25,067 bases of DNA, from the NCBI GenBank assembly GCA_031296355.1, contig JARLFX010000120.1, positions 1 to 25,067 on the forward strand, read 5' to 3'. A model generated the notes under the pieces. The model was not told where the DNA came from. It did no database searches and was given only the letters and a program-made list of their open reading frames with translations. Below are positions 14,207-20,787 of the stretch, one piece after another. The stretch comes from Acidobacteriaceae bacterium. GTDB lineage: Bacteria > Acidobacteriota > Terriglobia > Terriglobales > Acidobacteriaceae. How positions within the stretch are numbered: the stretch's first letter is position 1; each line of letters starts with the position of its first letter. A program made the translations under genes and the position numbers.

Positions 14207-15979
14207 GTGCAGAAGATATTCGGAGTTGCAGCTCTATGTGGGGTATTGATGGCGATGAATTCAGCCGTTCCGGCGCAGGCCCAACGCATTAGTGCAGATG
14301 GCGCGATGCAGACGTTCCACGTCTACAGCGCACAGTATCTGGATGAGGTTTACTATCGCTTTTCGCCGACGGCGGGAACGGCGGCCGGGCTGCACCAGTA
14401 TGACTCGAAGCTGGAGGATTTTTCAGCGGCTGGAATTCAGCGCGAGATTGCGGCGCTGCATGCGTGGGAGAAGAAGCTGCAAGGGATTGATCCGGCTGCG
14501 CTGGACGCGCCGGAGGCGGCAGACTATGCCATTCTGCTGAACAATATTCGCGGTACGCTGCTGATGCTCGAAGACGTGCGCACGTGGGAGAAGAATCCGG
14601 ACAACTACTCCAGCGGCGCGACCAACAGCATCTTTGTGCTGATAGAGCGGGAGTATGCGCCGGTGAATGTGCGGATGCGCGCGGCGGTGGAGCGCGAGCG
14701 GCAGATTCCGCAGATGCTGCTGGAGGCGCGCAAGAACCTGAAGAATCCGCCGAAGATCTATACCGAGATTGCGCTGGAGCAGATCGACGGGCTGGTGAGC
14801 TTCTTCCAGAACGATGTGCCGTTGGCGTTTGCCGGGGCGAAGGACGCGGAGACGAAGGCGGATTTTGCGAAGTCCAACGCAGCAGTGATTGAAGCGCTGA
14901 AGAGCTACGGCACGTGGATGAAGACGGACCTGCTGCCACGGTCGAATGGCGAGTTCCGGTTTGGCGCGGAGACGTTCCGCAAGAAGCTGCTGTACGACGA
15001 GATGGTGGATATTCCGCTGGATAAGCTGCTGCAGATTGCCTATGCCGACCTGCATAAGAACCAGGCGGAGTTCCAGCGGGTAGCGAAGGAGATTGACCCG
15101 AAGAAGACACCGCAGGAAGAGTTGGCGGAGCTGGCGACGATCCATCCGGCGCCCGACAAGCTGCTGCAGGCGTTTCAGGACAGCTTTGACGGCGAGATAG
15201 CCTTCATCAAGGCGAAGCACATCATCACGCTGCCGAGCGATGTGAGGCCGACGCTGGAAGAGACGCCGCCGTTTATGCGCGCGACGACGCAGGCTTCGAT
15301 GGACTCGCCCGGAGCGTTCGAGAAGAATTCAACGAAGGCGTACTTCAACGTGACGCTGCCGGAGAAGAGCTGGACGCCGGAGCATGTGGCGGAACACATG
15401 GCATCGTTCAACGTGGGCACGGTTGTGAGTACGTCGGTACACGAGGCTTACCCGGGACACTATGTGCAGTTCATGTGGATGCCGCAGTTTTCCAGCGATA
15501 TTCGCAAAGTGCTGGGCGCGAATACCAATATTGAAGGCTGGGCGCACTACTGCGAACAGATGATGCTGGATGAGGGTTATGGCCAGCCGGGCGTGGGCGC
15601 GAAGGATGAGCACGAGGCGAAGCTGATCCGGCTGGGGCAGCTGCAGGATGCGCTGCTGCGCGACGCGCGGTTTGTGGTGAGCATACGGATGCACACGCAG
15701 GGCATGAGCTTTGATGATGCGGTGAAGTTTTTTGTAAGCGATGGGTACCAGTCCCCGGCGATTGCAGAGATGGAAGCGAAGCGCGGCACGAGCGACGCAA
15801 CGTATCTCTACTACACGCTGGGCAAGCTGGAGATCATGAAGCTGCGCGCGGATATGCAGAAGAAGCAGGGCGCGAAGTTCACGCTGGGCGGATTTCACGA
15901 TAGCCTGATGCGCCAGGGGTTTGCGCCGATCAAGGTGGTGCGCAAGGCGATGCTGGGGGATGACACTCCGGTGCTGTGA
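14207..15979 (+). CDS. DUF885 family secreted metallopeptidase-like protein
   Basis: The 590-residue protein has a signal peptide (MQKIFGVAALCGVLMA...AQAQ) and belongs to the DUF885 family by its zinc-site motifs: HEAYPGH at 412-418 and, about 40 residues on, NIEGWAHYCEQM. The rest is a largely helical shell. It is probably a periplasmic peptidase, but the family's substrates are mostly unknown. The start is GTG at 14207, chosen because AGGAG lies 7 bases upstream. TAGAAT at 14171-14176 could serve as a -10 box giving a leader of about 25 bases. It follows mfd closely on the same strand; I see no functional link. Confidence 0.88.
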   Translation: MQKIFGVAALCGVLMAMNSAVPAQAQRISADGAMQTFHVYSAQYLDEVYYRFSPTAGTAAGLHQYDSKLEDFSAAGIQREIAALHAWEKKLQGIDPAALDAPEAADYAILLNNIRGTLLMLEDVRTWEKNPDNYSSGATNSIFVLIEREYAPVNVRMRAAVERERQIPQMLLEARKNLKNPPKIYTEIALEQIDGLVSFFQNDVPLAFAGAKDAETKADFAKSNAAVIEALKSYGTWMKTDLLPRSNGEFRFGAETFRKKLLYDEMVDIPLDKLLQIAYADLHKNQAEFQRVAKEIDPKKTPQEELAELATIHPAPDKLLQAFQDSFDGEIAFIKAKHIITLPSDVRPTLEETPPFMRATTQASMDSPGAFEKNSTKAYFNVTLPEKSWTPEHVAEHMASFNVGTVVSTSVHEAYPGHYVQFMWMPQFSSDIRKVLGANTNIEGWAHYCEQMMLDEGYGQPGVGAKDEHEAKLIRLGQLQDALLRDARFVVSIRMHTQGMSFDDAVKFFVSDGYQSPAIAEMEAKRGTSDATYLYYTLGKLEIMKLRADMQKKQGAKFTLGGFHDSLMRQGFAPIKVVRKAMLGDDTPVL

Positions 15980-15989
15980 AGAGCAGCGG

Positions 15990-16019
15990 GTCAGCTAGTC
16001 AGCGAGTCGGCAAGTCAGC
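15990..16019 (+). repeat. GTCAGC array with exact 8-base period
   Basis: GTCAGC, GTCAGC, GTCGGC and GTCAGC begin at 15990, 15998, 16006 and 16014, each followed by two variable bases. The array lies between the DUF885 stop and the ribosome binding site of the small membrane protein gene. Confidence 0.7.
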
Positions 16020-16036
16020 GTGGAACGGAGGATTCG

Positions 16037-16312
16037 ATGAAAGCGACGAAGTTCTTTCGCAACGCGAGTTTTATCTGCATTGCAGTAGCTGTAATTGGTG
16101 TGGCCTTGATTGGCCCGCCAGGGATTTGCGGACCAACCGGCGGTCTTCTTGGAAGTGCGGGATATGGTGCAGGAGAGGTGATTTTCTTTGCGTATGTCAT
16201 TGCAATACCCAGTAGTGTTTTTATGCGCATTATGTTGGTTGATTTTCAAAGTGCGGGATACGGTCAAGCGTTCGACTACAAAACAGGCAGAGTAATGAAT
16301 AGCTACAGCTAA
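16037..16312 (+). CDS. Small membrane protein of unknown function
   Basis: The 91-residue protein starts at an ATG with GGAGG ending 5 bases upstream, good support for a real gene. It has two hydrophobic segments: about 11-29 (ICIAVAVIGVALIGPPGI) and about 47-63 (VIFFAYVIAIPSSVFM), joined by a Gly-rich loop with GPTGGLLGSAGYGAG. The C-terminal 25 residues are polar. I do not recognise a family. Base composition is more AT-rich than neighbouring genes, which suggests a fast-evolving or acquired gene. It precedes galU by 67 bases on the same strand. Confidence 0.65.
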   Translation: MKATKFFRNASFICIAVAVIGVALIGPPGICGPTGGLLGSAGYGAGEVIFFAYVIAIPSSVFMRIMLVDFQSAGYGQAFDYKTGRVMNSYS

Positions 16313-16323
16313 GGCATCGCAGC

Positions 16324-16343
16324 AGTGCAACGGAAGTTGCATT
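16324..16343 (+). other. Small hairpin upstream of galU
   Basis: AGTGCAAC and GTTGCATT pair over 8 positions (one wobble) around a GGAA tetraloop of the stable GNRA type. There is no T-run, so termination is doubtful. It would lie in the leader of galU. Confidence 0.35.
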
Positions 16344-16379
16344 GGGAAAGCTGCATTGACGCAGGTAGGGTGAATCATC

Positions 16380-17258
16380 ATGAATTATCAAAAAGTTCGC
16401 AAAGCAGTATTTCCGGCCGCAGGCATGGGCACGCGTTTTCTCCCCGCAACCAAGGCGACGCCGAAGGAGATGTTGTGCCTGGTGGATAAGCCGCTGATCC
16501 AGTATGGCGTGGAAGAGGCCGTGGCCGCTGGCTGCACGGAGATTATCATCGTGACGGGCCGTGGCAAGTCGACGATGGAAGATCACTTTGACCGTTCGCC
16601 GGAGCTGGAGGCATCGCTGGAAGCGCGCGGCAAGAAGGCGCTGCTGGAGGTGGCGCTGTCTGTTGCGAAGCTGGCGAAGATTTCGTACGTGCGGCAGCCG
16701 GAGGCGCTGGGGCTGGGTCATGCGGTGCTGATGGCGAAGGAGCTGGTCGGCAACGAGCCGTTTGCCGTGCTGCTGCCCGACGACATTGTGGAGTCGAAGG
16801 TCTCGTGCATCAAGCAGATGGTAGAGGCGTACAACGAGACGGGCTCGTCGATCCTGGGGTCTGAGGTGGTGGAGGGCGCGGCGATCTCGGCCTATGGATG
16901 TCTGGACTGCACGCCGGACGCGAAGAATCCGCGGCTGCTGGCGGTGAAGAACATGGTGGAGAAGCCGAAGGCGGAGGAAGCGCCGTCGCAGAACGCGATC
17001 ATCGGGCGGTACATTTTGACGCCGCGTATCTTCGAGATGATCGAGAATGTGAAGCCGGGTGCGGGTGGCGAATTGCAACTGACCGACGCGATCAAGATGC
17101 TGCTGCAGTACGAGAAGGTATACGGCTTCAGCTATGAAGGCAAGCGCCACGATGCGGGCGACAAGCTCGGGTTCCTGAAGGCGACGGTGGAGTTTGCGCT
17201 GAAGCGCGATGACCTGGGGCCGGCGTTCCGCGCGTGGCTGAAGAATTATCCGGTCTAG
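16380..17258 (+). CDS. galU: UTP--glucose-1-phosphate uridylyltransferase
   Basis: The 292-residue enzyme (normal GalU length) makes UDP-glucose from glucose-1-phosphate and UTP for envelope polysaccharides and sugar interconversion. The nucleotidyltransferase signature FPAAGMGTRFLPATKATPKE is at residues about 11-30. It is followed by KPLIQYGVEEA, the QPEALGLGHAVL segment, the metal-binding LLPDDIV and the sugar-site stretch YSYEGKRHDAGDK-like GFSYEGKRHDAGDKLG near 255. ATG 16380 is preceded by GGTGA about 6 bases upstream. The last four bases overlap the stop of the small convergent zinc-finger gene. Confidence 0.96.
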   Translation: MNYQKVRKAVFPAAGMGTRFLPATKATPKEMLCLVDKPLIQYGVEEAVAAGCTEIIIVTGRGKSTMEDHFDRSPELEASLEARGKKALLEVALSVAKLAKISYVRQPEALGLGHAVLMAKELVGNEPFAVLLPDDIVESKVSCIKQMVEAYNETGSSILGSEVVEGAAISAYGCLDCTPDAKNPRLLAVKNMVEKPKAEEAPSQNAIIGRYILTPRIFEMIENVKPGAGGELQLTDAIKMLLQYEKVYGFSYEGKRHDAGDKLGFLKATVEFALKRDDLGPAFRAWLKNYPV

Positions 17259-17440
17259 TTGGTAGCGAGCTCGGGCTGATGTTCCTTAAGGGGAGCGTGC
17301 TCGGCCAGTTTTAGATTATTGCCCACTTTGCTGTACGCGACGATTGCGTGGCAGAGTGGGCATTTTGCTGTCTGCTGGTCAGAGTTCCAGGCTTCATGGA
17401 CGAAGTGCTTCGACATCAGGCACAGCTTCTTGTGGGACAT
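17255..17440 (-). CDS. Small protein with one C2H2/BED-like zinc finger
   Basis: The 61-residue protein is probably real because GAGGAG lies just upstream of its ATG at suitable spacing. It contains CPLCHAI followed by a His pair; the spacing Cys-x2-Cys-x17-His-x5-His is within the range of C2H2/BED-type zinc fingers, a fold better known from eukaryotes. Several further His residues and a basic N-terminus (MSHKKLCLMSKH) are present. No other domain fits in so short a chain, so it may bind nucleic acid or a partner protein. It overlaps the convergent galU stop by four bases and lies 76 bases downstream of the proline-rich gene on the same strand. Confidence 0.6.
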   Translation of the reverse strand: MSHKKLCLMSKHFVHEAWNSDQQTAKCPLCHAIVAYSKVGNNLKLAEHAPLKEHQPELATN

Positions 17441-17516
17441 AGAAATTCTCCTCGGAGAACACTACATCCGCGAGGGTTCGCCGTGCGGTGATTCTGGAGA
17501 TTTATTTTCGGCTGAC

Positions 17517-19013
17517 CTATTGGGTGGTGCCGGCCAGGAAGGCCTGCACGGCGACGCCCTGGGCGATGCGGTAGAGGGCGAACTGACGCTGCGTCTGGCC
17601 GCGGAGCTCGAAGAGCAGCTCGGCGCGGTTGTCGGCGTCGGCATCCACGGCGTCGACGAAGCGCATGCGCGGCGACTGGTCGAGGTGGGCGGCGTCGGTC
17701 ACGGATTGCAGCAGCAGGTGCAGCTCGCCATAGATGTCTGGCTGGGCGAGCAGGGTGACGTAGTGCAGTTCGGCGCCTTCTCCGGCGGTGTGCGCGGTGA
17801 AGACGAAAACATCTGCGCCGCCGTAGCTGATCTCATACGCATGCAGTTCTTCATTGAGTAGAGTGAGGGGCGGGGGAGGAACCGGCTTGCGCGTGCGAGC
17901 GGCGGTGCGTGGTAATGGTTTGGCGGGTGGTGGCGCAGTGGGAGCGGGCAGTGCGGCGCGAGCCATGGCTTCCAGTTTGGCGAGAATCGCGGCCTTCTGC
18001 GCAGCATTTGGCCAGGTGTAGGTGAAGTCATGCTCGGGGCGGTCGGTGGCGTCAGAGACGCCTACGAGCTGGTGCAGGTCAGCGGGCAGGCCCTTCAGCG
18101 GAGGCAGCGATGGGCCTGCGCCGGTGGGCGGGCCGTGGTGCAGGCGCGGGCGGTTTGGATCGTCGGCAAGCAGGCCACCGGCCTCGGTCACAGAGGCGCT
18201 GTCAGAGGTCGTCTTCTTCTTTTTAGCTTCCGGTGGAGCGCGGTGCAGCGTAGGACGGTCAGGATCGGATGCAGGCGCGGACGTTGCGGGCGGCGGGGTG
18301 TTTGCGGTCTGTGTGGTGGAGGGCTGCGGTGGGGTGGTTGTCTGTGTGGATGCGGGTGGTTGGGTGGAGGGCGTTGCCTGGGGATCACCCGGTGCGGTGT
18401 GGTGCAGGGTGGGGCGGTCGGGGTCCGGCGGCGGAGCCGTGCCGGCGGTGGCGGCGGGCTTATCGGCCGGGGTAGCGGCGGTGGGCGGCGTGGTCGCGGG
18501 AGTATCCGGCTGCTTGCTGAAGTGGGGGCGGCCCTCGGTGACGATATGGGCGTTGCTGGGGGCGGTGTTGAGGGCGGTGGTGGCGGGCTGGGGGAGCGGT
18601 TTGAAGCTGCCGGAGCCGAACCATCCGTTGTCGAAGGCGTTGGCTACATTCAGGCTGTGCAGGTGGGTTGCTGTCTGCAGGGTGAGGGTGCCGCGGTTTA
18701 CCCCGGCGGATTGCAGCTCGTAGACGGTCCCGGTCTGCAGGGCGAGAGGGACGGGGCGCGAGAGGTAGAGGGCGGCGTCTTCAAAGTGCTGGTCGAGGAA
18801 GAGTGAGACGGGAATAACGCGGACGGCGGTGGGCTTGTTCAGGTCGCCGACCCACTCATAGACGGCGACGGCGCGGGTGACGTTTTCGGGGGGCTGGGGC
18901 GCGGGGCCGCGGCGCGTCTGCGCGGGGCAAATGGCGGCGGCAAGCAGGGCGGCGGCGGCGAGTGCGCGCGCAACGGGGCGGCGGGCGTGGTGGGGCGGAG
19001 CGATCTCCGGCAT
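17517..19013 (-). CDS. Secreted proline-rich protein with DPDRPxLHH repeats
   Basis: The 498-residue protein starts at ATG 19013; this Met (MPEIAPPHHARR) is followed at once by a signal peptide (VARALAAAALLAAAICPAQ). In-frame Mets further upstream would overlap bcp. An N-terminal folded part (about 30-140) is followed by a long Pro/Thr/Ala-rich linker carrying three copies of DP(D/N)RPxLH(H/R), near residues 196, 249 and 288, and a related GRPHFSK. A second folded part follows (about 320-498) with another Pro/Lys linker near 395. I do not recognise the family. The layout suggests an extracytoplasmic protein with two domains and a flexible repetitive spacer. It is divergent from bcp with a 40-base spacer. 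Confidence 0.75.
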   Translation of the reverse strand: MPEIAPPHHARRPVARALAAAALLAAAICPAQTRRGPAPQPPENVTRAVAVYEWVGDLNKPTAVRVIPVSLFLDQHFEDAALYLSRPVPLALQTGTVYELQSAGVNRGTLTLQTATHLHSLNVANAFDNGWFGSGSFKPLPQPATTALNTAPSNAHIVTEGRPHFSKQPDTPATTPPTAATPADKPAATAGTAPPPDPDRPTLHHTAPGDPQATPSTQPPASTQTTTPPQPSTTQTANTPPPATSAPASDPDRPTLHRAPPEAKKKKTTSDSASVTEAGGLLADDPNRPRLHHGPPTGAGPSLPPLKGLPADLHQLVGVSDATDRPEHDFTYTWPNAAQKAAILAKLEAMARAALPAPTAPPPAKPLPRTAARTRKPVPPPPLTLLNEELHAYEISYGGADVFVFTAHTAGEGAELHYVTLLAQPDIYGELHLLLQSVTDAAHLDQSPRMRFVDAVDADADNRAELLFELRGQTQRQFALYRIAQGVAVQAFLAGTTQ

Positions 19014-19053
19014 ACTGGGAGAGGCGGGGCGATTGCCGCTGCGGGGGAGAGAC

Positions 19054-19533
19054 ATGGCGCTAGAGATAAATGACATTATTCCTAACTTTACGCTGCAAAA
19101 CCAGGATGGTGAGACGGTGAATCTCACGGATTTCGCCGGGAGCCCGGTGGTGCTGTTTTTCTATCCGCGGGCGGATACGCCGGGCTGCACGATTGAGGCA
19201 TGCGGTTTCCGCGATGCGTTCAAAAAACTGCTGAAGGCCGGCGTGGTGGTGCTGGGTATCTCGCGCGATACGGTGAAGAAGCAGAAGAAGTTTCAGGAGA
19301 AGTATGATCTGCCGTATCCGCTGCTTGCTGATTTTGACGAGAAAATCATCAAACGGTTTGGCCTGCTGAAGAATAAAACCATGTACGGCAAGCCGGTGAC
19401 CGGGGTAGAGCGCACGACGTACGTGATCGGGCCGGACCAGCGGCTGCTGCATGTGTTTGAGAAAGTGAAGCCGGAGGGGCATGCGGAAGAGGTGCTGGCT
19501 TACGTGAAGCAGGGAGTAGGGGTTAGGGAATAG
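19054..19533 (+). CDS. bcp: Thiol peroxidase of the Bcp/PrxQ family
   Basis: The 159-residue peroxiredoxin reduces hydrogen peroxide and organic peroxides with thioredoxin as electron donor, in the cytoplasm. The catalytic stretch TPGCTIEACGFRD holds the peroxidatic Cys45 and, five residues on, the resolving Cys50, as in BCP/PrxQ. GVERTTYVIGPD lies near the C-terminus as usual. I chose ATG 19054, with GGGGGAGA just upstream; the open frame extends to 18877 but that part is antisense to the proline-rich gene. The stop codon (19531-19533) lies inside a G-rich telomere-like tract, so the last residues (GVGVRE) are encoded by the repeat. Confidence 0.93.
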   Translation: MALEINDIIPNFTLQNQDGETVNLTDFAGSPVVLFFYPRADTPGCTIEACGFRDAFKKLLKAGVVVLGISRDTVKKQKKFQEKYDLPYPLLADFDEKIIKRFGLLKNKTMYGKPVTGVERTTYVIGPDQRLLHVFEKVKPEGHAEEVLAYVKQGVGVRE

Positions 19534-19542
19534 GGGTTAGGG
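19512..19542 (+). repeat. Telomere-like G-rich tract with quadruplex potential
   Basis: Five runs of three or four G are separated by AGTA, TTA, AATA and TTA. This meets the usual G-quadruplex pattern and resembles telomeric GGGTTA units. It overlaps the end of bcp. Confidence 0.75.
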
Positions 19543-19643
19543 CGGTATGGGTGGGCCTGAGGCGGGATTTGCTGGGGGGAGGGCCTGGGATTTTCGTGTG
19601 GCGGAAGCGCTTTGGCGGTATGGGTGGCGCGTGGGTTCTTCGG

Positions 19644-19670
19644 GATTCTTCGGCTGCGCTCAGAATGACA
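19644..19670 (+). repeat. AATGACA repeat, copy 3
   Basis: GATTCTTCGGCTGCGCTCAG then AATGACA. The preceding bases (TGGCGCGTGGG) resemble those before the copy at 19843. Plus orientation. Confidence 0.75.
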
Positions 19671-19702
19671 CTTCTGAAGTTTGTGGTGATGGGGTGAGAT
19701 TG

Positions 19703-19753
19703 TCGCCTGAGTGAGCGAGAAGCAGATTCCGCGCGCTGCGCTTCGGAATGACA
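19703..19753 (+). repeat. AATGACA repeat, copy 4 (extended form)
   Basis: TCGCCTGAGTGAGCGAGAAG precedes CAGATTCCGC and CGGAATGACA. The same left extension is found in the copy at 24791, so the full unit is about 50 bases. Plus orientation. Confidence 0.75.
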
Positions 19754-19842
19754 AACAACAGGGGTTAGGAAATAGGGAAGAGGGGAAGCGCTGAAGGGGT
19801 TGTGGCGGCAGCGTGAAGATTGGTGGCGCGATGGGCATTTGA

Positions 19843-19868
19843 GATTCTTCGCTGCGCTCAGAATGACA
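19843..19868 (+). repeat. AATGACA repeat, copy 5
   Basis: GATTCTTCGCTGCGCTCAG then AATGACA, almost identical to the core of the copy at 24854. Plus orientation. Confidence 0.75.
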
Positions 19869-19895
19869 AATTCATTGCTAACTTTTATTTTTTCT

Positions 19896-19916
19896 AACCC
19901 CTAACCCCTAACCCCT
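19896..19916 (-). repeat. Three exact CCCCTAA units (TTAGGGG on minus)
   Basis: CCCC runs at 19898, 19905 and 19912 have an exact 7-base period. On the minus strand the tract reads AGGGGTTAGGGGTTAGGGG and comes 5 bases after the kinase stop codon. It is the inverted counterpart of the tract at 19512. Confidence 0.75.
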
Positions 19917-19920
19917 GCCT

Positions 19921-20568
19921 TTACGACTTTTGTGGGCGGAAGTATTGGGTGCCGCTTACGGGCTGCTCGATGCGGGCGAGGAGCTGGGCGCGGTGCTGGG
20001 GGTTGTTCACGAAATCGATCTCGGATGTGTTGACCACAAGCAGCGGCGAGGCGGTGTAGTGGAAGAAGAAGTGCTCGTAGGCGTCGGCTACGCGCTCGAT
20101 GTATTTCTCGCTCACGGCGCGCTCGCCGGGGGCGGCTTTGCGCTTGAGGCGGGTTTTGAGCACGCCGGGCGTGGCCTGGAGATAGATGACCAGCGAGGGC
20201 GGGGTGATCTCGCTGCGGAAGCGCTCGTAGTAGCGGTTGTAGATTTCGAGCTCGGCGTCGGATAGGTTGACGCAGGCGAAGAGCTTGTCCTTCTCGAAGA
20301 TGAAGTCGGAGATGAGGGGGCGTTCGACGATCTCGGCGGGTGGCGTGGCCTGCAGGCGCTCGTAGCGCTCCATCAGGAACCACATCTGCGCGGCGAAGGC
20401 CATGCCGGGTTCCTGCCGGTAGAAACGATCGAGGAATGGATTGTTCTCCGGCTCGATGACGGTGCGAGCGTTCATTTTTTCGGCCAGAAGGCGGGCGAGG
20501 GAGGATTTGCCGACGCGCAGGGGGCCTTCGACGGCGATGGAGCGGGGTGTGGTGAAGAGGTTTGGCAT
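19921..20568 (-). CDS. Deoxynucleoside kinase (dAK/dGK type)
   Basis: The 215-residue protein phosphorylates deoxynucleosides, probably deoxyadenosine or deoxyguanosine, for dNTP salvage in the cytoplasm. The P-loop is GPLRVGKS (15-22). ENNPFLDRFY (about 41-50), the substrate-site FAAQMWFLMERY, ERPLISDFIFEKDKLFA and the lid-like stretch LKTRLKRKAAPGERAVSEKYIE complete the dNK family pattern. The length is typical. Exact base preference cannot be read from sequence. ATG 20568 is the family start; the longer frame to 20731 on the same strand is a different reading frame. The gene is alone and ends at the telomere-like tract. Confidence 0.9.
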   Translation of the reverse strand: MPNLFTTPRSIAVEGPLRVGKSSLARLLAEKMNARTVIEPENNPFLDRFYRQEPGMAFAAQMWFLMERYERLQATPPAEIVERPLISDFIFEKDKLFACVNLSDAELEIYNRYYERFRSEITPPSLVIYLQATPGVLKTRLKRKAAPGERAVSEKYIERVADAYEHFFFHYTASPLLVVNTSEIDFVNNPQHRAQLLARIEQPVSGTQYFRPQKS

Positions 20569-20738
20569 AATTTAGCGAATAAAAGACGAAGATAACATGG
20601 GCGGGGATGGTGGGGGAGTAATGAAGTGGGTTCGGGAGTAAAGGAAGGATTAGAGAGCGAGAAGAGTGTTTAGCATTACCAATCCTGCAACCTGCGTGAT
20701 ACGTCTTTTCGTAAGCGTATGCAGGCTCCATTCTGCGT

Positions 20739-20744
20739 TATACT
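20739..20744 (+). promoter_or_regulatory. Possible -10 box for the beta-helix gene
   Basis: TATACT matches a good -10 box and would start transcription near 20751, which argues against the earlier in-frame ATG at 20719. I see no good -35 box. Confidence 0.4.
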
Positions 20745-20787
20745 TTCGACCTTGGGCCTAAAGAGTTGGACTTCAGGCTTCCCACAA

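Larger units (their letters stand above)
19534..19920. other. 387-base repeat-rich spacer without a gene
   Basis: This gap between the convergent bcp and deoxynucleoside kinase genes holds three AATGACA repeats and a weaker G-rich tract (19761-19785). It is bounded by G-rich telomere-like tracts in opposite orientation. I see no gene in it. Confidence 0.7.

Noticed and set aside
15995..16381. A 128-residue minus-strand frame opposite the small membrane protein
   Set aside because: The plus-strand frame has a good ribosome binding site and membrane segments; the antisense frame runs into the GTCAGC array and has none.
19512..19916. The TTAGGG-like tracts as a real telomere or chromosome end
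   Set aside because: They are short, internal, inverted with respect to each other and flanked by ordinary genes.
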